Shown here: piece by piece, positions 7,819-18,195 of the stretch
How positions within the stretch are numbered: position 1 is the first letter of the stretch
How the letters are laid out: every line of letters begins with the position of its first letter
Translations under genes and position numbers: made by a program
The notes under the pieces: model-generated
What the model saw: the letters and a program-made list of their open reading frames with translations, nothing else
What the model was told of the DNA's origin: nothing
Databases searched by the model: none
Origin: CAYZSU01 sp964480565
Lineage (GTDB): Bacteria; UBA10199; 2-02-FULL-44-16; JAAZCA01
Direction of reading: 5' to 3'
NCBI GenBank assembly: GCA_964480565.1
Contig: CAYZSU010000008.1
Location: forward strand, 1-48,865
Length of the DNA: 48,865 nt

Positions 7819-10800
7819 ATGGATATTAAATCCTGGTTTTCATTTTTTTCACTTAGGTCGTGTCGAAAAATAGGTGTTTTGAGTGCTGTTCAAAAATGCT
7901 CAGATTCTAGGCGGACAGCAAATTCAATGAGAGCGCATACATGCGAGTATGTAACTGAATTGAATTTGCTGGCCAACACCGAAGATGGGCGTTTTTCAAC
8001 AGTTCCATTCAGTAAAACAATCACTGTATTTATCGCATGTATACTAGTTCTATTCGCAATAGCATGTGATAATAACGGACAATTTTCAGCCAATAGTTCC
8101 GTCTCAAATGAAGAGACTGATATTGCTGGCCTTCGAACTGCCTCATCTAGCACTTATCAAAATCCAGATGGCACGCGAACCACAGAGTTTTCATCATCGC
8201 CCATTCATTATTATAATGATGATGCCTGGCAAAAAATCGATACCACGCTAACAACCGATATCGATGATGATGACTATGATATTGGTGTTGAAAAATCACC
8301 GATCAATGTATTTTTTAAAGATACATCCGCATCTGACAGTTTCCTTAAGAGTATTATCGGCGATGACACGAATCAGCCCTATGAAATGAAAATACATGCA
8401 CAAGGCATGTCCTTTGTATGGCAGTCCAGGCAATTAACTATTGTAAGCAAAGACGACGATAGTCTTTTTAATGAAAACGCAGTCAAGGCAGACCGTCAGG
8501 TGCAGGGCAATAAAATCATCTATGCAAATGTATTCACAACCGTGGATGAAGAATTTATTATTGAAGGCAATAGTGTTAAACATAATGTTATTCTGAATAA
8601 ATCGCTTGGCCAATTCCCAGGGGCCACACATATTGCTCATTCTGGCGAATTACAATTGTCACCTGATATAGACATCATCGTTGATGGCAAGCGTTTAGTA
8701 GAGGAGATGCCTACTGATACCAATGACTTTGTCATTATAAACAGAAAAACAAAAAAAGATATTTTCTTTCACATGCCCATGATGTTTGAGCATAGTGGTG
8801 ATGAGGATGTTGCTGGCTTCTATCGACTCATTCGAAATAAGGATAGTCTTACCATACAGATGGTTTTTGATTATCAGTGGTTAAGCGATGCATCCAGGCA
8901 GTTTCCAGTGATCCTTGATCCGTCGATTACATTGGAATCGTCTACGCAAAGCCGGACAGGGTATATCTGGGGAAATAATGGATCTAAAAATAGGTCATAC
9001 AGTTCAACCTCTGGAATGAAAATTGGAGCAAATAATGGCAATGTCAATTATTACCGCGGGTATGCGGAGTGGGATATCAGTCAATTGGCAGAGGCGACAT
9101 CGATTTCATCCGTTAAGGTACGGCTTCGCAGCCGGGTATGGAATGACTCAAATGGCGATGGATCCATGTCCACAAGAATTTATCAAATGAGTCGACGTCC
9201 CACCAGTTCGACAGCGCAACAAATATATGACGATGTCAGCGATGGACGGAACTATGGTTATATTCAATGGTATGGTAATAATCGAACCTATGATTTTACC
9301 TTTGATAGTACAGAACGCAGCCATGTGTTTAATAATCGCGGTGCAGGCTGGTTTGCTGTTGGTCTTCGCCTTTATGAGGGGGTTGGTGATGATAGTGATT
9401 CAGTTTATCTTCATACCAATACAACCAGTTCGAGTTATCGTCCCCGACTCATCGTTACTTACGTGGCACCCAGTGATGGGGCAGGGTTTTCCAGTGAAAG
9501 CCATGTGGATGGCACGGATATTGAGATTAATACAAACTTTACTAAGCGATGGACATTATCCAATACCGGTCAAACTACGTGGAATAGCAATTATTGCATT
9601 CACTATGTGAGCGATAATGTTTCAAGTGGCCGGTTAAGTACCAGTACAACGCCTGTTTGTGTGAGCGGCACAGTATCACCTGGAAGAACATATGCCTTTC
9701 GCGTCACTATGCGTACGCCGGGTAGCGCGCAAAATGGGGCGAGGGAAGAATGGCAACTTCGAAAGAACGGCAATACGGTCATCAATGTTGGCAATTCAAA
9801 TAGTATTTGGGTAAATGTCGATGTAACCGCACCTGCGCCATTTTCAGGACCATCGCTTGAGTCTCCTGTGAATACGGACACAGGTATTTCCAGACGCACG
9901 CAATTGGATTGGAATTCGGTGAGTGGCGCTACAGCGTATCGCGTGCAAGTGAGCACATCATCGACATTTAATAGTCTTGTAGTTAATTATGCATGGGGAA
10001 ACTCTTACTATAATATTCCTAGCAATACATTGAATAAAAATACGCGCTATTATTGGCGTGTACGTGCAGGCTCAAATGACAGAGGGGGGGATTGGTCGAC
10101 GATCCGGTATTTTACAACGGAAAAAGATCAGGCCACTTTAGATGGTGAAAGTCATGCGGATTATAGTGCCAGTGCGGATATTTATCCCAATACTAATTTT
10201 AATAAATCATGGATGATTCAAAATACAGGTTCGACCACATGGACGAGCAATTATTGCATTTACTATGTGGATTCCACTATTTCGGGTGGCCGGTTAAGTC
10301 AATCCATCAACCCTGTATGCGTGAGTGGCACAGTATCTCCCAATAACATTTATACATTTACAGTGTCTATGCAAACACCCAATTCTGGGACCAATTTAAA
10401 GGACAGGTGGCAATTAAAGGATGAAAATAATACGGTGATCAATGTCAATGGGTCTGCCTACTTTTGGGCATTGATCGATGTCAAAGCATTGCCAGCACTT
10501 TCAGCGCCTGTATTAACATCGCCCGGTGATAATGCGACAGCCATTTCCAGAACGCATCGATTGGACTGGAATAGTGTGAGTAGTGCGACTGCTTACCGCG
10601 TGCAAGTGAGTACGGCGAGTAATTTTTCTAATATGGTCATTGATCATAATACGGGGAATAGCACATATTATAATATTCCTTCTGGCACACTCAATCGAAA
10701 TACGACTTATTATTGGCGTGCACGTGCAGGCAATACAAATCAGGGTGGGGATTGGCCCAATGAACCCAGGCAGTTTACCACAGAAATTGTTAGCGCACGT

Positions 10801-13800
10801 TTAAGCAGTGAATCTCACCCGGATAATAATGTAGATGGTGCTGATGTACCTGCCAATTCAGATTTTACCAAAACATGGACCATTCAAAATACCGGCAATC
10901 GCACATGGTCGGGCGGGTATTGCATTCATTTTATGAGTAGCAATGTACCCGGTGGATCATTAAGCCAAAATACAAATGCCACATGCATTAGTGGCAGTAT
11001 AGCTCCTCAAGCGACATATACATTTAGCGTGCCCATGCAAACCCCTGCAAGTGGTACGGGCTTGCGCGATTATTGGCAATTACGGGATTCCTATGGTGAT
11101 TCGATTCTTGTGAGTGGATCGGACCAGTTCTGGGCATTGATCGATGTGATTTCAGATCCGTGTGGCACATTGAATGCGAGCCTAACGGTGACCACACCGA
11201 ATGGTGGTGAGAATTGGCGCCGTGGAAACAATTATACGGTTCGTTGGAATGAGGTCGGTAATATCTCGCAATTGCATATTCATCTCTATAAAGGAAATAA
11301 TTTTGTTTATGGGCTTAGCAATGATGCGCCTAATACAGGATCGTTTAATTTTACGCTGCGATCCGATACAGAGCCAGGGTCAGACTATCGTATTGGTATA
11401 TCCAATGCCCATGCGGATGCGCAGTGTAATGGCACAGTGGCAGATTTTTCAAATAGTTATTTTACGATTTCATCGGATCCGTCTGCGGTTATTCTTGTTA
11501 GTCCAGAAAGTGGTGATGGTAATGTGTTGCGCACCGTGCAACTTGACTGGGCACCTGTGTCTGGCACTGAGAACTATCAGGTGCAGGTAAGCCCCAGTAG
11601 TAGTTTTAATAGTACGGTTGTTGATACAATGACTTCAAGCAATCAAACATATTATAATATACCTTCCGACACATTGAACTATAGCACCCTATATCATTGG
11701 CGCGCGCGTGCGATAGATAGCTTAGGTAGCAGTGCGTGGTCGGGTATTCGGACATTTACAACTCGGTCACAAGATCAGATTACAGCATTACTTCACAGTG
11801 AAACGCATGAGGATGATTCTGTTCTGAATCCAAGACAGCGTTTTACCAAGCGATGGACATTGCAAAATAATGGCAATGTATCATGGACAACAGCTTATTA
11901 TATTCGTCACATAAGCGGTAGTATGAGCACTAGTACGCAAAATATTGCTTTGGGAAATGCTGTTGCAGTAGGCAATAGATATACATTTTCCGTTACAATG
12001 AACGCGCCACTGAGTGGACAGGGCGAAGATCATTGGCAGTTAGTCGATCATCAGGGGCGTGTGGTTACAGTCAGCGGCAGTCAAACATTTTATGTGCGCA
12101 TTAGTGTACGTGCTAGCGATAGTGGTAATCACTCTGCGCAGTGGGTAGGGGAAACCATTGCCGATGGGACGCCTTTTACGCCAGGATCGCATTTTACAAA
12201 AACATGGACACTCAAAAACCAGGGAACAGATCCGTGGAACAATAATTTCTTTTTACGACGACGCGCTGTTGCTACATCACTTAGTCAGCAACAGACACTA
12301 CCTATTTCAGGGACTGTATCTGTAGGTAACAATTATACATTTACAGTGGCAATGACGGCACCACAATCGGATGGGAATTACCGCGAGGAATGGGAGTTTG
12401 TTGGACCAGATGGTGATCTTATTCAAATCAGAGAAGCGAATAATAAATGGGCAATAACTACTATATGGGCGGATATTTCCGTCGACCGCCCATCATCGCC
12501 GCCAGATGGTATGCCAACTGTGGATAGCGGTAATCCGACAATTGCTGAAGTTAATCAGGAAATTCATCGGTTGGCAGAAATTCACTCCATACCACCGATT
12601 CTACTCAAAGCGATTGCTTATAAAGAGGGTGCTTCTGGAGCAAAGTGGAAGCAGTATTGGCCACGAGCGCATAGTCAATCATATGGTAGCTGCAATAAAT
12701 CGTATCCCTATAATACAGGGGATGTTGTTTTTGGCTATGATTTAAATGCCAGCTGTGAAGTAAAAAGTATTGGCATCGGCCTCATGCAAATTACCATACC
12801 TGTGAGTGGTGATGTTTCTGATCGTGATAATATTCAATTTAGCGATCCATCGCATGCTCAGAAAATGAAGGGCAGTTGGCGGATGAATTTAGAAGAGGCA
12901 GCTAGAATACTGAATCATAATTGGTCATTGAATATTGATGGATTTTCAGGTTGTGATGTGGATAAACGGATTTTAGAAAATTGGTATTATCCAATTGCAT
13001 GGTATAATGGATCAGGAAATGCCGCCTATAACTATACGACCTATGTATATAACTATATGCGTGATGGTGACAATATACAATCGGATATAAATGCACTTAT
13101 GCAACATGTACCAAACGTGTCCTGGCCACGTGTAATTCCAGGATTTAGTCAAACCATTTCTAGAAGTCCCACGAATGCCAATGAGCAATGTACTCTTTTA
13201 GATATTGTTCAAAATAGTGGCCGAATCCACCGCTGGACAGGTGGGTCTAACTATGCCGATATTACAAGCCTTGTGGAAAATGGCAACTGTGAAGCATCTA
13301 ACGGTAATGAATTGTCAATTCCATTGCAAGTAACTGGTGTCACCTATTCGCAAAATGGTGATTCTATAGTTTTAAATTGGAATTCAAATTCTGAAAGTGA
13401 AAGCATCCAAAGTTATTATGCGTATTGGCAAAAATTGGATGAGGATGGCAATGCTGTTGGCCAAGAGATTCGATCGGATCCAATTATGGGAACAACAATT
13501 CTTCCAAATTGGACGCCTGGAATTTATGATGTATATATTGAAGCATTAAATAATTCAGGTACGGGTCCACGATCTAAAGTCATTCACTGTGACTATGTTG
13601 GAATACTGGATGGCCCTCCCACGCAAGTGCAGAATGTTAATATTACTGTCGATGAATCCGATGTGACAGTCACATGGAATGCCACACCCGGTGCAATCAA
13701 ATATATGCTTAAATGGTGGAAGACAAATGATGGTTTTTTTAATTTAAAGGGCACAGAATCTGATATTCAAAATACGCAATTTATCTCTGAATTTACATCC

Positions 13801-16800
13801 GATGGTACTTATCGTGTAAAAGTGAAAGCCTGTCGCGAGGAGCCCGGATTATTGTGGGGTACAAAGGATGTCTGCAGTGACAGCTGGTCCGATGACGTTG
13901 AATTTACAACACCTGCGGATGGATTCGACGTATCGTGTACGCAATTGCACAATAATAAAATGCTCACAAATATTACTATTTCAGCCAATGATTTACAGCA
14001 TTATTGTTTTAAACTGCCTGCGGGTATGGATGTAGTGACTGTTCAAATGGGCGGGGATGGATTGAATGTGGATATTAAGGAGGAGGATCCTTATGATGCT
14101 GATTTATATTTGAAACATGGCTCGCCTGTGGAAAATGGTGACCTTGGTAAACAAAATGATGAGGCGAGTCCCATACTTATTTCCCCATGGCTAGCGGGGG
14201 CATTGGAATCCATTACTGTGTATGATCCACCCGCAGGTAAGTATTATGTGGGTGTTCATGGCAGTGCAAAGATGGAGCAAATTCCTGGTAATAGCCTCAA
14301 TTATTTTATTAAACTTCATTTTCACGGCGCAAACCGCGAAGGCTTGCCAAGTGGATTTGTGCTGGATCCGAATGCCGCGAATAAAACATTTAGCCCGGTG
14401 AATCCAGCGGATGGAAATTGGTATACTGTTGCAGCAGTATGTTCTGATGGAACCGCTGATCCAACCTGGGGACCGTGCAATCCAAGTGTAACCATTGATG
14501 GGTCCAGTGGAACAGGTATTGTCGTCCCTCAAGAGGGTGAAGATAATGCGAGTTGTTTTCAAGAATGTCGTCATCCAGATCCTGAAAAGGATAAATATTC
14601 TTACCATGAGTTTGGTGATTGGGATAGTGTGGATTTTAATATGTCAGAAGGTGCATATGCTGATGAAGGTAAAAATTTATATGCCGTGTTTTCCGGGACA
14701 GTGATTTTTAAAGGTGATGGGGGTGGTTATGGCAATGAAGTGATCATTCAATCGGATATTGATGGCAATTTTGCAGCCCGTTATGCGCATATGAAGGACT
14801 GGCATAAGGATCTTAAAGTGGGACAGCATATTGAAGCCGGTACAGTTATAGGTACTATTGGTAAGAGTGGTGGGGATTATTATCCTCATCTCCACTATAG
14901 TCTGCACAGAAATCTAATCCTCAATCAGGCCAGTGGTTCATCTATGAATCATGAAGGTCTTATAAAGACAGTAATCGATAAGGTCACTGGAAAAAGAAAA
15001 ACTAAACTCCTTAGTGGTCGACCACCAAATATAAAATATTCAGCGTTTACGCCTCTTTATATCGATGGCTACCTGGGTCTTCCTGATCATACATCCACGT
15101 GGACTGTTGTTGAATCCCGTTGCCCAGTGGATTTACAGGCAAGTGATGCAGAGGGTAGAAAGATTGGCAAGGGTGCATTTGGAACCATGCACTTTGAAAT
15201 TCCAGAGGCAGAGTATTATACCGTGCATGCGGGGCCAGATACATTTCAAGTCATTGCACTACCCAATGCCATGGTAGGCAGTGATTATCAGGTGAATGTT
15301 AGCGGGTATAATCATGGTGAATTTAATGTTGGTATTTCCGCACCGGATATTGCGCCCGGGCATTATGATAATCTATCGTATTTGAATGAACCGGTTACAC
15401 CGGATACCAGCGCACGATTTAATATATCAGCGCTTAATACGGATAATCCGCTGATCGTTCAAACGAACAATGATGCGTATCTTCCAGGAGTGTCATTTGA
15501 TGAAGACAATGTTGCTCAGTTCAATATGTCCGCACCGCATATCGATGATATATCGGTTCGCGTTCTTGGAGTGGATGATATTGTGGTCATAACAGGGTCG
15601 CATTTTGGATCAATGGAAAATACATTGCCTGGTGAAATTGATTTAATTCAAAATACCGATATTTATCGGCCATTTGACATTATGTCCTGGCAGGATGATC
15701 GCATTGAATTGAAATTAACGGGCAGCAATGTACCTGTTGGCGAGTACATGCTTCGCTTAATGATTTATCCGTCCAGGTTATTATCAAACAAAGTGGATGT
15801 TGATATTTCGCTAGCATCAGAAATGCCTATTTTGTACCGCGCCAATCGCATATTTGCATTGGCGGGTCAAAATGGTCTGCGCGCGGAATTTTTTGGAAAG
15901 CATTTTTCTAATCAAGCGAGTGTTCGCATTGGTGGTCAGCAGCTGCAAGATGCGTATATTGCTGGGCATAATTATATATTCGGCAATCTTCCTGCATTAG
16001 CAATCGGTGACCATTTGGTGACCGTATCCAATGGAAATGAAAATCAGTCTGTAGAAAATATTATTATCACTTATTTGGATCCGTTGGGGGATTTTGATGC
16101 GGATGGTTTGTCAAATGAAGCCGAGTTTGCGAAACATACGGATCTTTCTAATGCGGACACGGACGGTGATGGTGTGTTAGATGGTGCGGATGCATTGCCA
16201 AGCAATGAGATGGAAAGCAGTGATGCAGACCTTGATGGTATCGGCGATAATGCGGATACGGATGATGATAATGATGGTACGGTAGATGATCTCGATGACT
16301 TGCCCAATGATCCGAATGACTTGATTGATACGGATGGCGATGGTGTGGGTGATAGTCGCGATCAATGCCAGGATACATCTCAAGGAGCTAACGTTGATGC
16401 GGACGGCTGTGCACAAGGCCAGTTGCCATTGATTACAGATGGCAATATGGACGCACCTGACATGAGTGCATGGACAGCGCATGGTGTAATCAATGAAAAC
16501 TTTTCTGTGTTAGAAAAGAGCAGTGATCAATCCGTAAGCGGTGCGCAGAGTATGTATATTGATGCGCGTGGAACAGCTCGTGAAAATGGTGGATTTAAGC
16601 AGATGAATATTTCGGTGCTGCCTGGGCAATGGTATCAATTTAAGTTTGACTGCAAGATATTGAGTGGACAGCTTCGGCCGCGGCTGGGCATTGACGCAAG
16701 TTCAGATTTTGAACATCATAGTATAGCGCTATATTCGCGTCCTGTATGGCAGGGATATACTCGGCAGTTTAAGGTGCCAAATGATTTTTCAGGCAGCTTT

Positions 16801-17832
16801 AATGTGATCATCGATACTAAACATGGCGCGGAGGCATATGTCGATAATATCATGATCGAGGCGATTTCCCAGCCATTACTGATCATGGATGGTGATATGG
16901 AAATGCATGGTGTTCAGTCGTGGCGCTCATATGGCACGCCAACGATAAAGGAAAAATCTACGCAGGAATTTACAAGTGGCAGGCAGAGTATTCACATTAA
17001 TTCGCAAGATGGTAGTGGCGGTATTCAACAACTTCATATTCCGGTCAGTGCCGGTCAGTGGGTTCATTATTCATTCAAATATAAACTGCTCTATGGAGAG
17101 GTTTATTCCTTGCTGGGTATACGAAATTCAGATGCGGATTTTGAAAGTCGACGGACAAAAATTCGTACGAGTTCAAATGAATGGCAGCGTTTTGATCGGT
17201 ATGTTTATATTCCTGATAACTATGACAATGATTTTCGAATTGTGATACAAACGGAAAATGCGGATGTGTATATCGATGATATTGCAATGGAATATGTGTC
17301 ACAGCCCCCCCTTCTTCCTGATGGAGATATGGAAATGGAAGGAACTGGATTATGGCGCACTTATGATGCTAGATCCACGCTGACTAAAGTAAATGATATC
17401 GTTTATAGCGGCAGTCAAAGCATATATGTTGAAACAACCGATGAGGAGGAATACAATGAAGGCGGTGTACAGCAATTATATGTTAATGTAGTAGCAGGCC
17501 AACAATATCGTTTTTCATTCTGGTATCAATCGGTGGGATCATTTAATCCTCGGCTAGGCGATAGTGATTCCAATGATGATTTTGAATTTCCATTTTTTGA
17601 TGAAAATGGCGATTTAAATATCGATGCCCAATTTCAACCCCTCTGGCCAGTACTGAGTTCGACGCGAACATGGACATATTATGAGCGTGAATTTATTGCA
17701 CCGGACACGGATGATTTTCGAGTAATATTTAACTTATATGATGGTGATGTGCCTGAAAGCGGCTTTGGTTGGGAGAATTATGATTATGGCCAGCTCTGGT
17801 TGGATGATGTTCGTATTGATATTGTGGAGTAA
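7819..17832 (+). CDS. Giant multidomain lipoprotein with lytic transglycosylase-like and M23-like domains
   Basis: A 3337-aa protein starting at an ATG after AAGGGGG. A hydrophobic stretch ending LFAIAC (Cys83) is a lipobox, so it is probably exported and lipid-anchored. Domains by residue: 100-380, beta-rich region like the N-termini of Rhs/wall-associated proteins; 390-550, DNRLRE/CBM96-like sandwich; five NBR1-type Ig-like domains (554-670, 773-890, 993-1111, 1323-1431, 1440-1555) mixed with FN3-like repeats (674-770, 895-990, 1225-1316) and a Kre9/Knh1-like domain (1121-1220). At 1574-1755 lies an SLT lytic transglycosylase-like domain (AIAYKEG with candidate catalytic Glu1603, GIGLMQIT, later PIAWYNG). 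Two more FN3-like domains, a pre-peptidase C-terminal-like domain (2038-2168) and an M23-like domain (2258-2373) with HLH retained follow. The first M23 zinc His appears replaced (WDSVDF). IPT/TIG-like, TSP3 (2755-2868) and three CenC-like modules close it. A role in peptidoglycan or cell-surface remodelling is inferred. Residues 22-63 derive from a repeat element. Confidence 0.88.
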   Translation: MDIKSWFSFFSLRSCRKIGVLSAVQKCSDSRRTANSMRAHTCEYVTELNLLANTEDGRFSTVPFSKTITVFIACILVLFAIACDNNGQFSANSSVSNEETDIAGLRTASSSTYQNPDGTRTTEFSSSPIHYYNDDAWQKIDTTLTTDIDDDDYDIGVEKSPINVFFKDTSASDSFLKSIIGDDTNQPYEMKIHAQGMSFVWQSRQLTIVSKDDDSLFNENAVKADRQVQGNKIIYANVFTTVDEEFIIEGNSVKHNVILNKSLGQFPGATHIAHSGELQLSPDIDIIVDGKRLVEEMPTDTNDFVIINRKTKKDIFFHMPMMFEHSGDEDVAGFYRLIRNKDSLTIQMVFDYQWLSDASRQFPVILDPSITLESSTQSRTGYIWGNNGSKNRSYSSTSGMKIGANNGNVNYYRGYAEWDISQLAEATSISSVKVRLRSRVWNDSNGDGSMSTRIYQMSRRPTSSTAQQIYDDVSDGRNYGYIQWYGNNRTYDFTFDSTERSHVFNNRGAGWFAVGLRLYEGVGDDSDSVYLHTNTTSSSYRPRLIVTYVAPSDGAGFSSESHVDGTDIEINTNFTKRWTLSNTGQTTWNSNYCIHYVSDNVSSGRLSTSTTPVCVSGTVSPGRTYAFRVTMRTPGSAQNGAREEWQLRKNGNTVINVGNSNSIWVNVDVTAPAPFSGPSLESPVNTDTGISRRTQLDWNSVSGATAYRVQVSTSSTFNSLVVNYAWGNSYYNIPSNTLNKNTRYYWRVRAGSNDRGGDWSTIRYFTTEKDQATLDGESHADYSASADIYPNTNFNKSWMIQNTGSTTWTSNYCIYYVDSTISGGRLSQSINPVCVSGTVSPNNIYTFTVSMQTPNSGTNLKDRWQLKDENNTVINVNGSAYFWALIDVKALPALSAPVLTSPGDNATAISRTHRLDWNSVSSATAYRVQVSTASNFSNMVIDHNTGNSTYYNIPSGTLNRNTTYYWRARAGNTNQGGDWPNEPRQFTTEIVSARLSSESHPDNNVDGADVPANSDFTKTWTIQNTGNRTWSGGYCIHFMSSNVPGGSLSQNTNATCISGSIAPQATYTFSVPMQTPASGTGLRDYWQLRDSYGDSILVSGSDQFWALIDVISDPCGTLNASLTVTTPNGGENWRRGNNYTVRWNEVGNISQLHIHLYKGNNFVYGLSNDAPNTGSFNFTLRSDTEPGSDYRIGISNAHADAQCNGTVADFSNSYFTISSDPSAVILVSPESGDGNVLRTVQLDWAPVSGTENYQVQVSPSSSFNSTVVDTMTSSNQTYYNIPSDTLNYSTLYHWRARAIDSLGSSAWSGIRTFTTRSQDQITALLHSETHEDDSVLNPRQRFTKRWTLQNNGNVSWTTAYYIRHISGSMSTSTQNIALGNAVAVGNRYTFSVTMNAPLSGQGEDHWQLVDHQGRVVTVSGSQTFYVRISVRASDSGNHSAQWVGETIADGTPFTPGSHFTKTWTLKNQGTDPWNNNFFLRRRAVATSLSQQQTLPISGTVSVGNNYTFTVAMTAPQSDGNYREEWEFVGPDGDLIQIREANNKWAITTIWADISVDRPSSPPDGMPTVDSGNPTIAEVNQEIHRLAEIHSIPPILLKAIAYKEGASGAKWKQYWPRAHSQSYGSCNKSYPYNTGDVVFGYDLNASCEVKSIGIGLMQITIPVSGDVSDRDNIQFSDPSHAQKMKGSWRMNLEEAARILNHNWSLNIDGFSGCDVDKRILENWYYPIAWYNGSGNAAYNYTTYVYNYMRDGDNIQSDINALMQHVPNVSWPRVIPGFSQTISRSPTNANEQCTLLDIVQNSGRIHRWTGGSNYADITSLVENGNCEASNGNELSIPLQVTGVTYSQNGDSIVLNWNSNSESESIQSYYAYWQKLDEDGNAVGQEIRSDPIMGTTILPNWTPGIYDVYIEALNNSGTGPRSKVIHCDYVGILDGPPTQVQNVNITVDESDVTVTWNATPGAIKYMLKWWKTNDGFFNLKGTESDIQNTQFISEFTSDGTYRVKVKACREEPGLLWGTKDVCSDSWSDDVEFTTPADGFDVSCTQLHNNKMLTNITISANDLQHYCFKLPAGMDVVTVQMGGDGLNVDIKEEDPYDADLYLKHGSPVENGDLGKQNDEASPILISPWLAGALESITVYDPPAGKYYVGVHGSAKMEQIPGNSLNYFIKLHFHGANREGLPSGFVLDPNAANKTFSPVNPADGNWYTVAAVCSDGTADPTWGPCNPSVTIDGSSGTGIVVPQEGEDNASCFQECRHPDPEKDKYSYHEFGDWDSVDFNMSEGAYADEGKNLYAVFSGTVIFKGDGGGYGNEVIIQSDIDGNFAARYAHMKDWHKDLKVGQHIEAGTVIGTIGKSGGDYYPHLHYSLHRNLILNQASGSSMNHEGLIKTVIDKVTGKRKTKLLSGRPPNIKYSAFTPLYIDGYLGLPDHTSTWTVVESRCPVDLQASDAEGRKIGKGAFGTMHFEIPEAEYYTVHAGPDTFQVIALPNAMVGSDYQVNVSGYNHGEFNVGISAPDIAPGHYDNLSYLNEPVTPDTSARFNISALNTDNPLIVQTNNDAYLPGVSFDEDNVAQFNMSAPHIDDISVRVLGVDDIVVITGSHFGSMENTLPGEIDLIQNTDIYRPFDIMSWQDDRIELKLTGSNVPVGEYMLRLMIYPSRLLSNKVDVDISLASEMPILYRANRIFALAGQNGLRAEFFGKHFSNQASVRIGGQQLQDAYIAGHNYIFGNLPALAIGDHLVTVSNGNENQSVENIIITYLDPLGDFDADGLSNEAEFAKHTDLSNADTDGDGVLDGADALPSNEMESSDADLDGIGDNADTDDDNDGTVDDLDDLPNDPNDLIDTDGDGVGDSRDQCQDTSQGANVDADGCAQGQLPLITDGNMDAPDMSAWTAHGVINENFSVLEKSSDQSVSGAQSMYIDARGTARENGGFKQMNISVLPGQWYQFKFDCKILSGQLRPRLGIDASSDFEHHSIALYSRPVWQGYTRQFKVPNDFSGSFNVIIDTKHGAEAYVDNIMIEAISQPLLIMDGDMEMHGVQSWRSYGTPTIKEKSTQEFTSGRQSIHINSQDGSGGIQQLHIPVSAGQWVHYSFKYKLLYGEVYSLLGIRNSDADFESRRTKIRTSSNEWQRFDRYVYIPDNYDNDFRIVIQTENADVYIDDIAMEYVSQPPLLPDGDMEMEGTGLWRTYDARSTLTKVNDIVYSGSQSIYVETTDEEEYNEGGVQQLYVNVVAGQQYRFSFWYQSVGSFNPRLGDSDSNDDFEFPFFDENGDLNIDAQFQPLWPVLSSTRTWTYYEREFIAPDTDDFRVIFNLYDGDVPESGFGWENYDYGQLWLDDVRIDIVE
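7884..8006 (+). mobile_element. MITE-like palindromic element, copy 2, in frame inside a gene
   Basis: This copy matches those at 4723-4849 and 18055-18180 along its length, including CTGAATTGAATTT and CCGAAGATGGGCGTT. Its ends pair as CTGTTCAAAAATG with CGTTTTTCAACAG. It lies between the positively charged N-terminus of the giant lipoprotein (MDIKSWF...) and the hydrophobic core of its signal sequence. It is about 123 bp long, a multiple of three, and stays open in the gene's frame, adding about 41 residues. Either the gene tolerates the insertion, or translation begins inside or after the element. Confidence 0.75.
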
Positions 17833-17858
17833 AGTTATTTCATTATAACTATAATGAT

Positions 17859-17888
17859 AAAAAGCACCCTTGAGGGGTGCTTTTTTTT
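17859..17888 (+). terminator. Rho-independent terminator after giant lipoprotein gene
   Basis: AAGCACCC and GGGTGCTT form a stem with a short TTGA loop, followed by eight T. It lies 27 bp after the stop codon. Confidence 0.85.
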
Positions 17889-18054
17889 ATGCAACTTCCT
17901 ATAAATTCACGTTTTAGGGGGGATTTTATGGTTTTTCACGCATGTATATCTATTTTTCTTCCATTTTCTTGCGTCGTATAAGCAACTTCTATACCCATTC
18001 ATCCGATAATACATAAGAGACAATAAATGAGACTGGTGAAAAATGGCAATTATC

Positions 18055-18180
18055 GGGAGTGTTAAAAAATGCGAGAGATTTTAGGCATACAGCAAATTTA
18101 ATGAAGGCGCAACCATAAGAGTATGGTGCTGAATTGAATTTTCTGGATAACACCGAAGATGGGCGTTTTTCAACACTCCT
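18055..18180 (+). mobile_element. MITE-like palindromic element, copy 3
   Basis: The clearest copy for terminal inverted repeats: GGGAGTGTTAAAAAATGC at the left and GCGTTTTTCAACACTCC at the right. Inner arms CAGCAAATTTAAT and ATTGAATTTTCTG also pair, and ACCAT pairs with ATGGT at the centre. It ends directly before the ribosome binding site of the following gene, the same placement as copy 1. Confidence 0.78.
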
Positions 18181-18195
18181 TGAATGGAGAATACT

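Larger units (their letters stand above)
17833..18195. other. Intergenic region: terminator, promoter region and repeat element
   Basis: Between the giant lipoprotein and the 948-aa protein this stretch holds a terminator (17859-17888), AT-rich sequence without a recognisable gene (17890-18054), and the third full repeat element (18055-18180), which ends about 16 bp before the next start codon. Confidence 0.6.

Noticed and set aside
16071..16482. Open frames on the minus strand opposite the TSP3 region of the giant gene
   Set aside because: They mirror the repetitive Asp/Gly codons of the thrombospondin repeats, have no ribosome binding sites and lie inside a well-supported gene.
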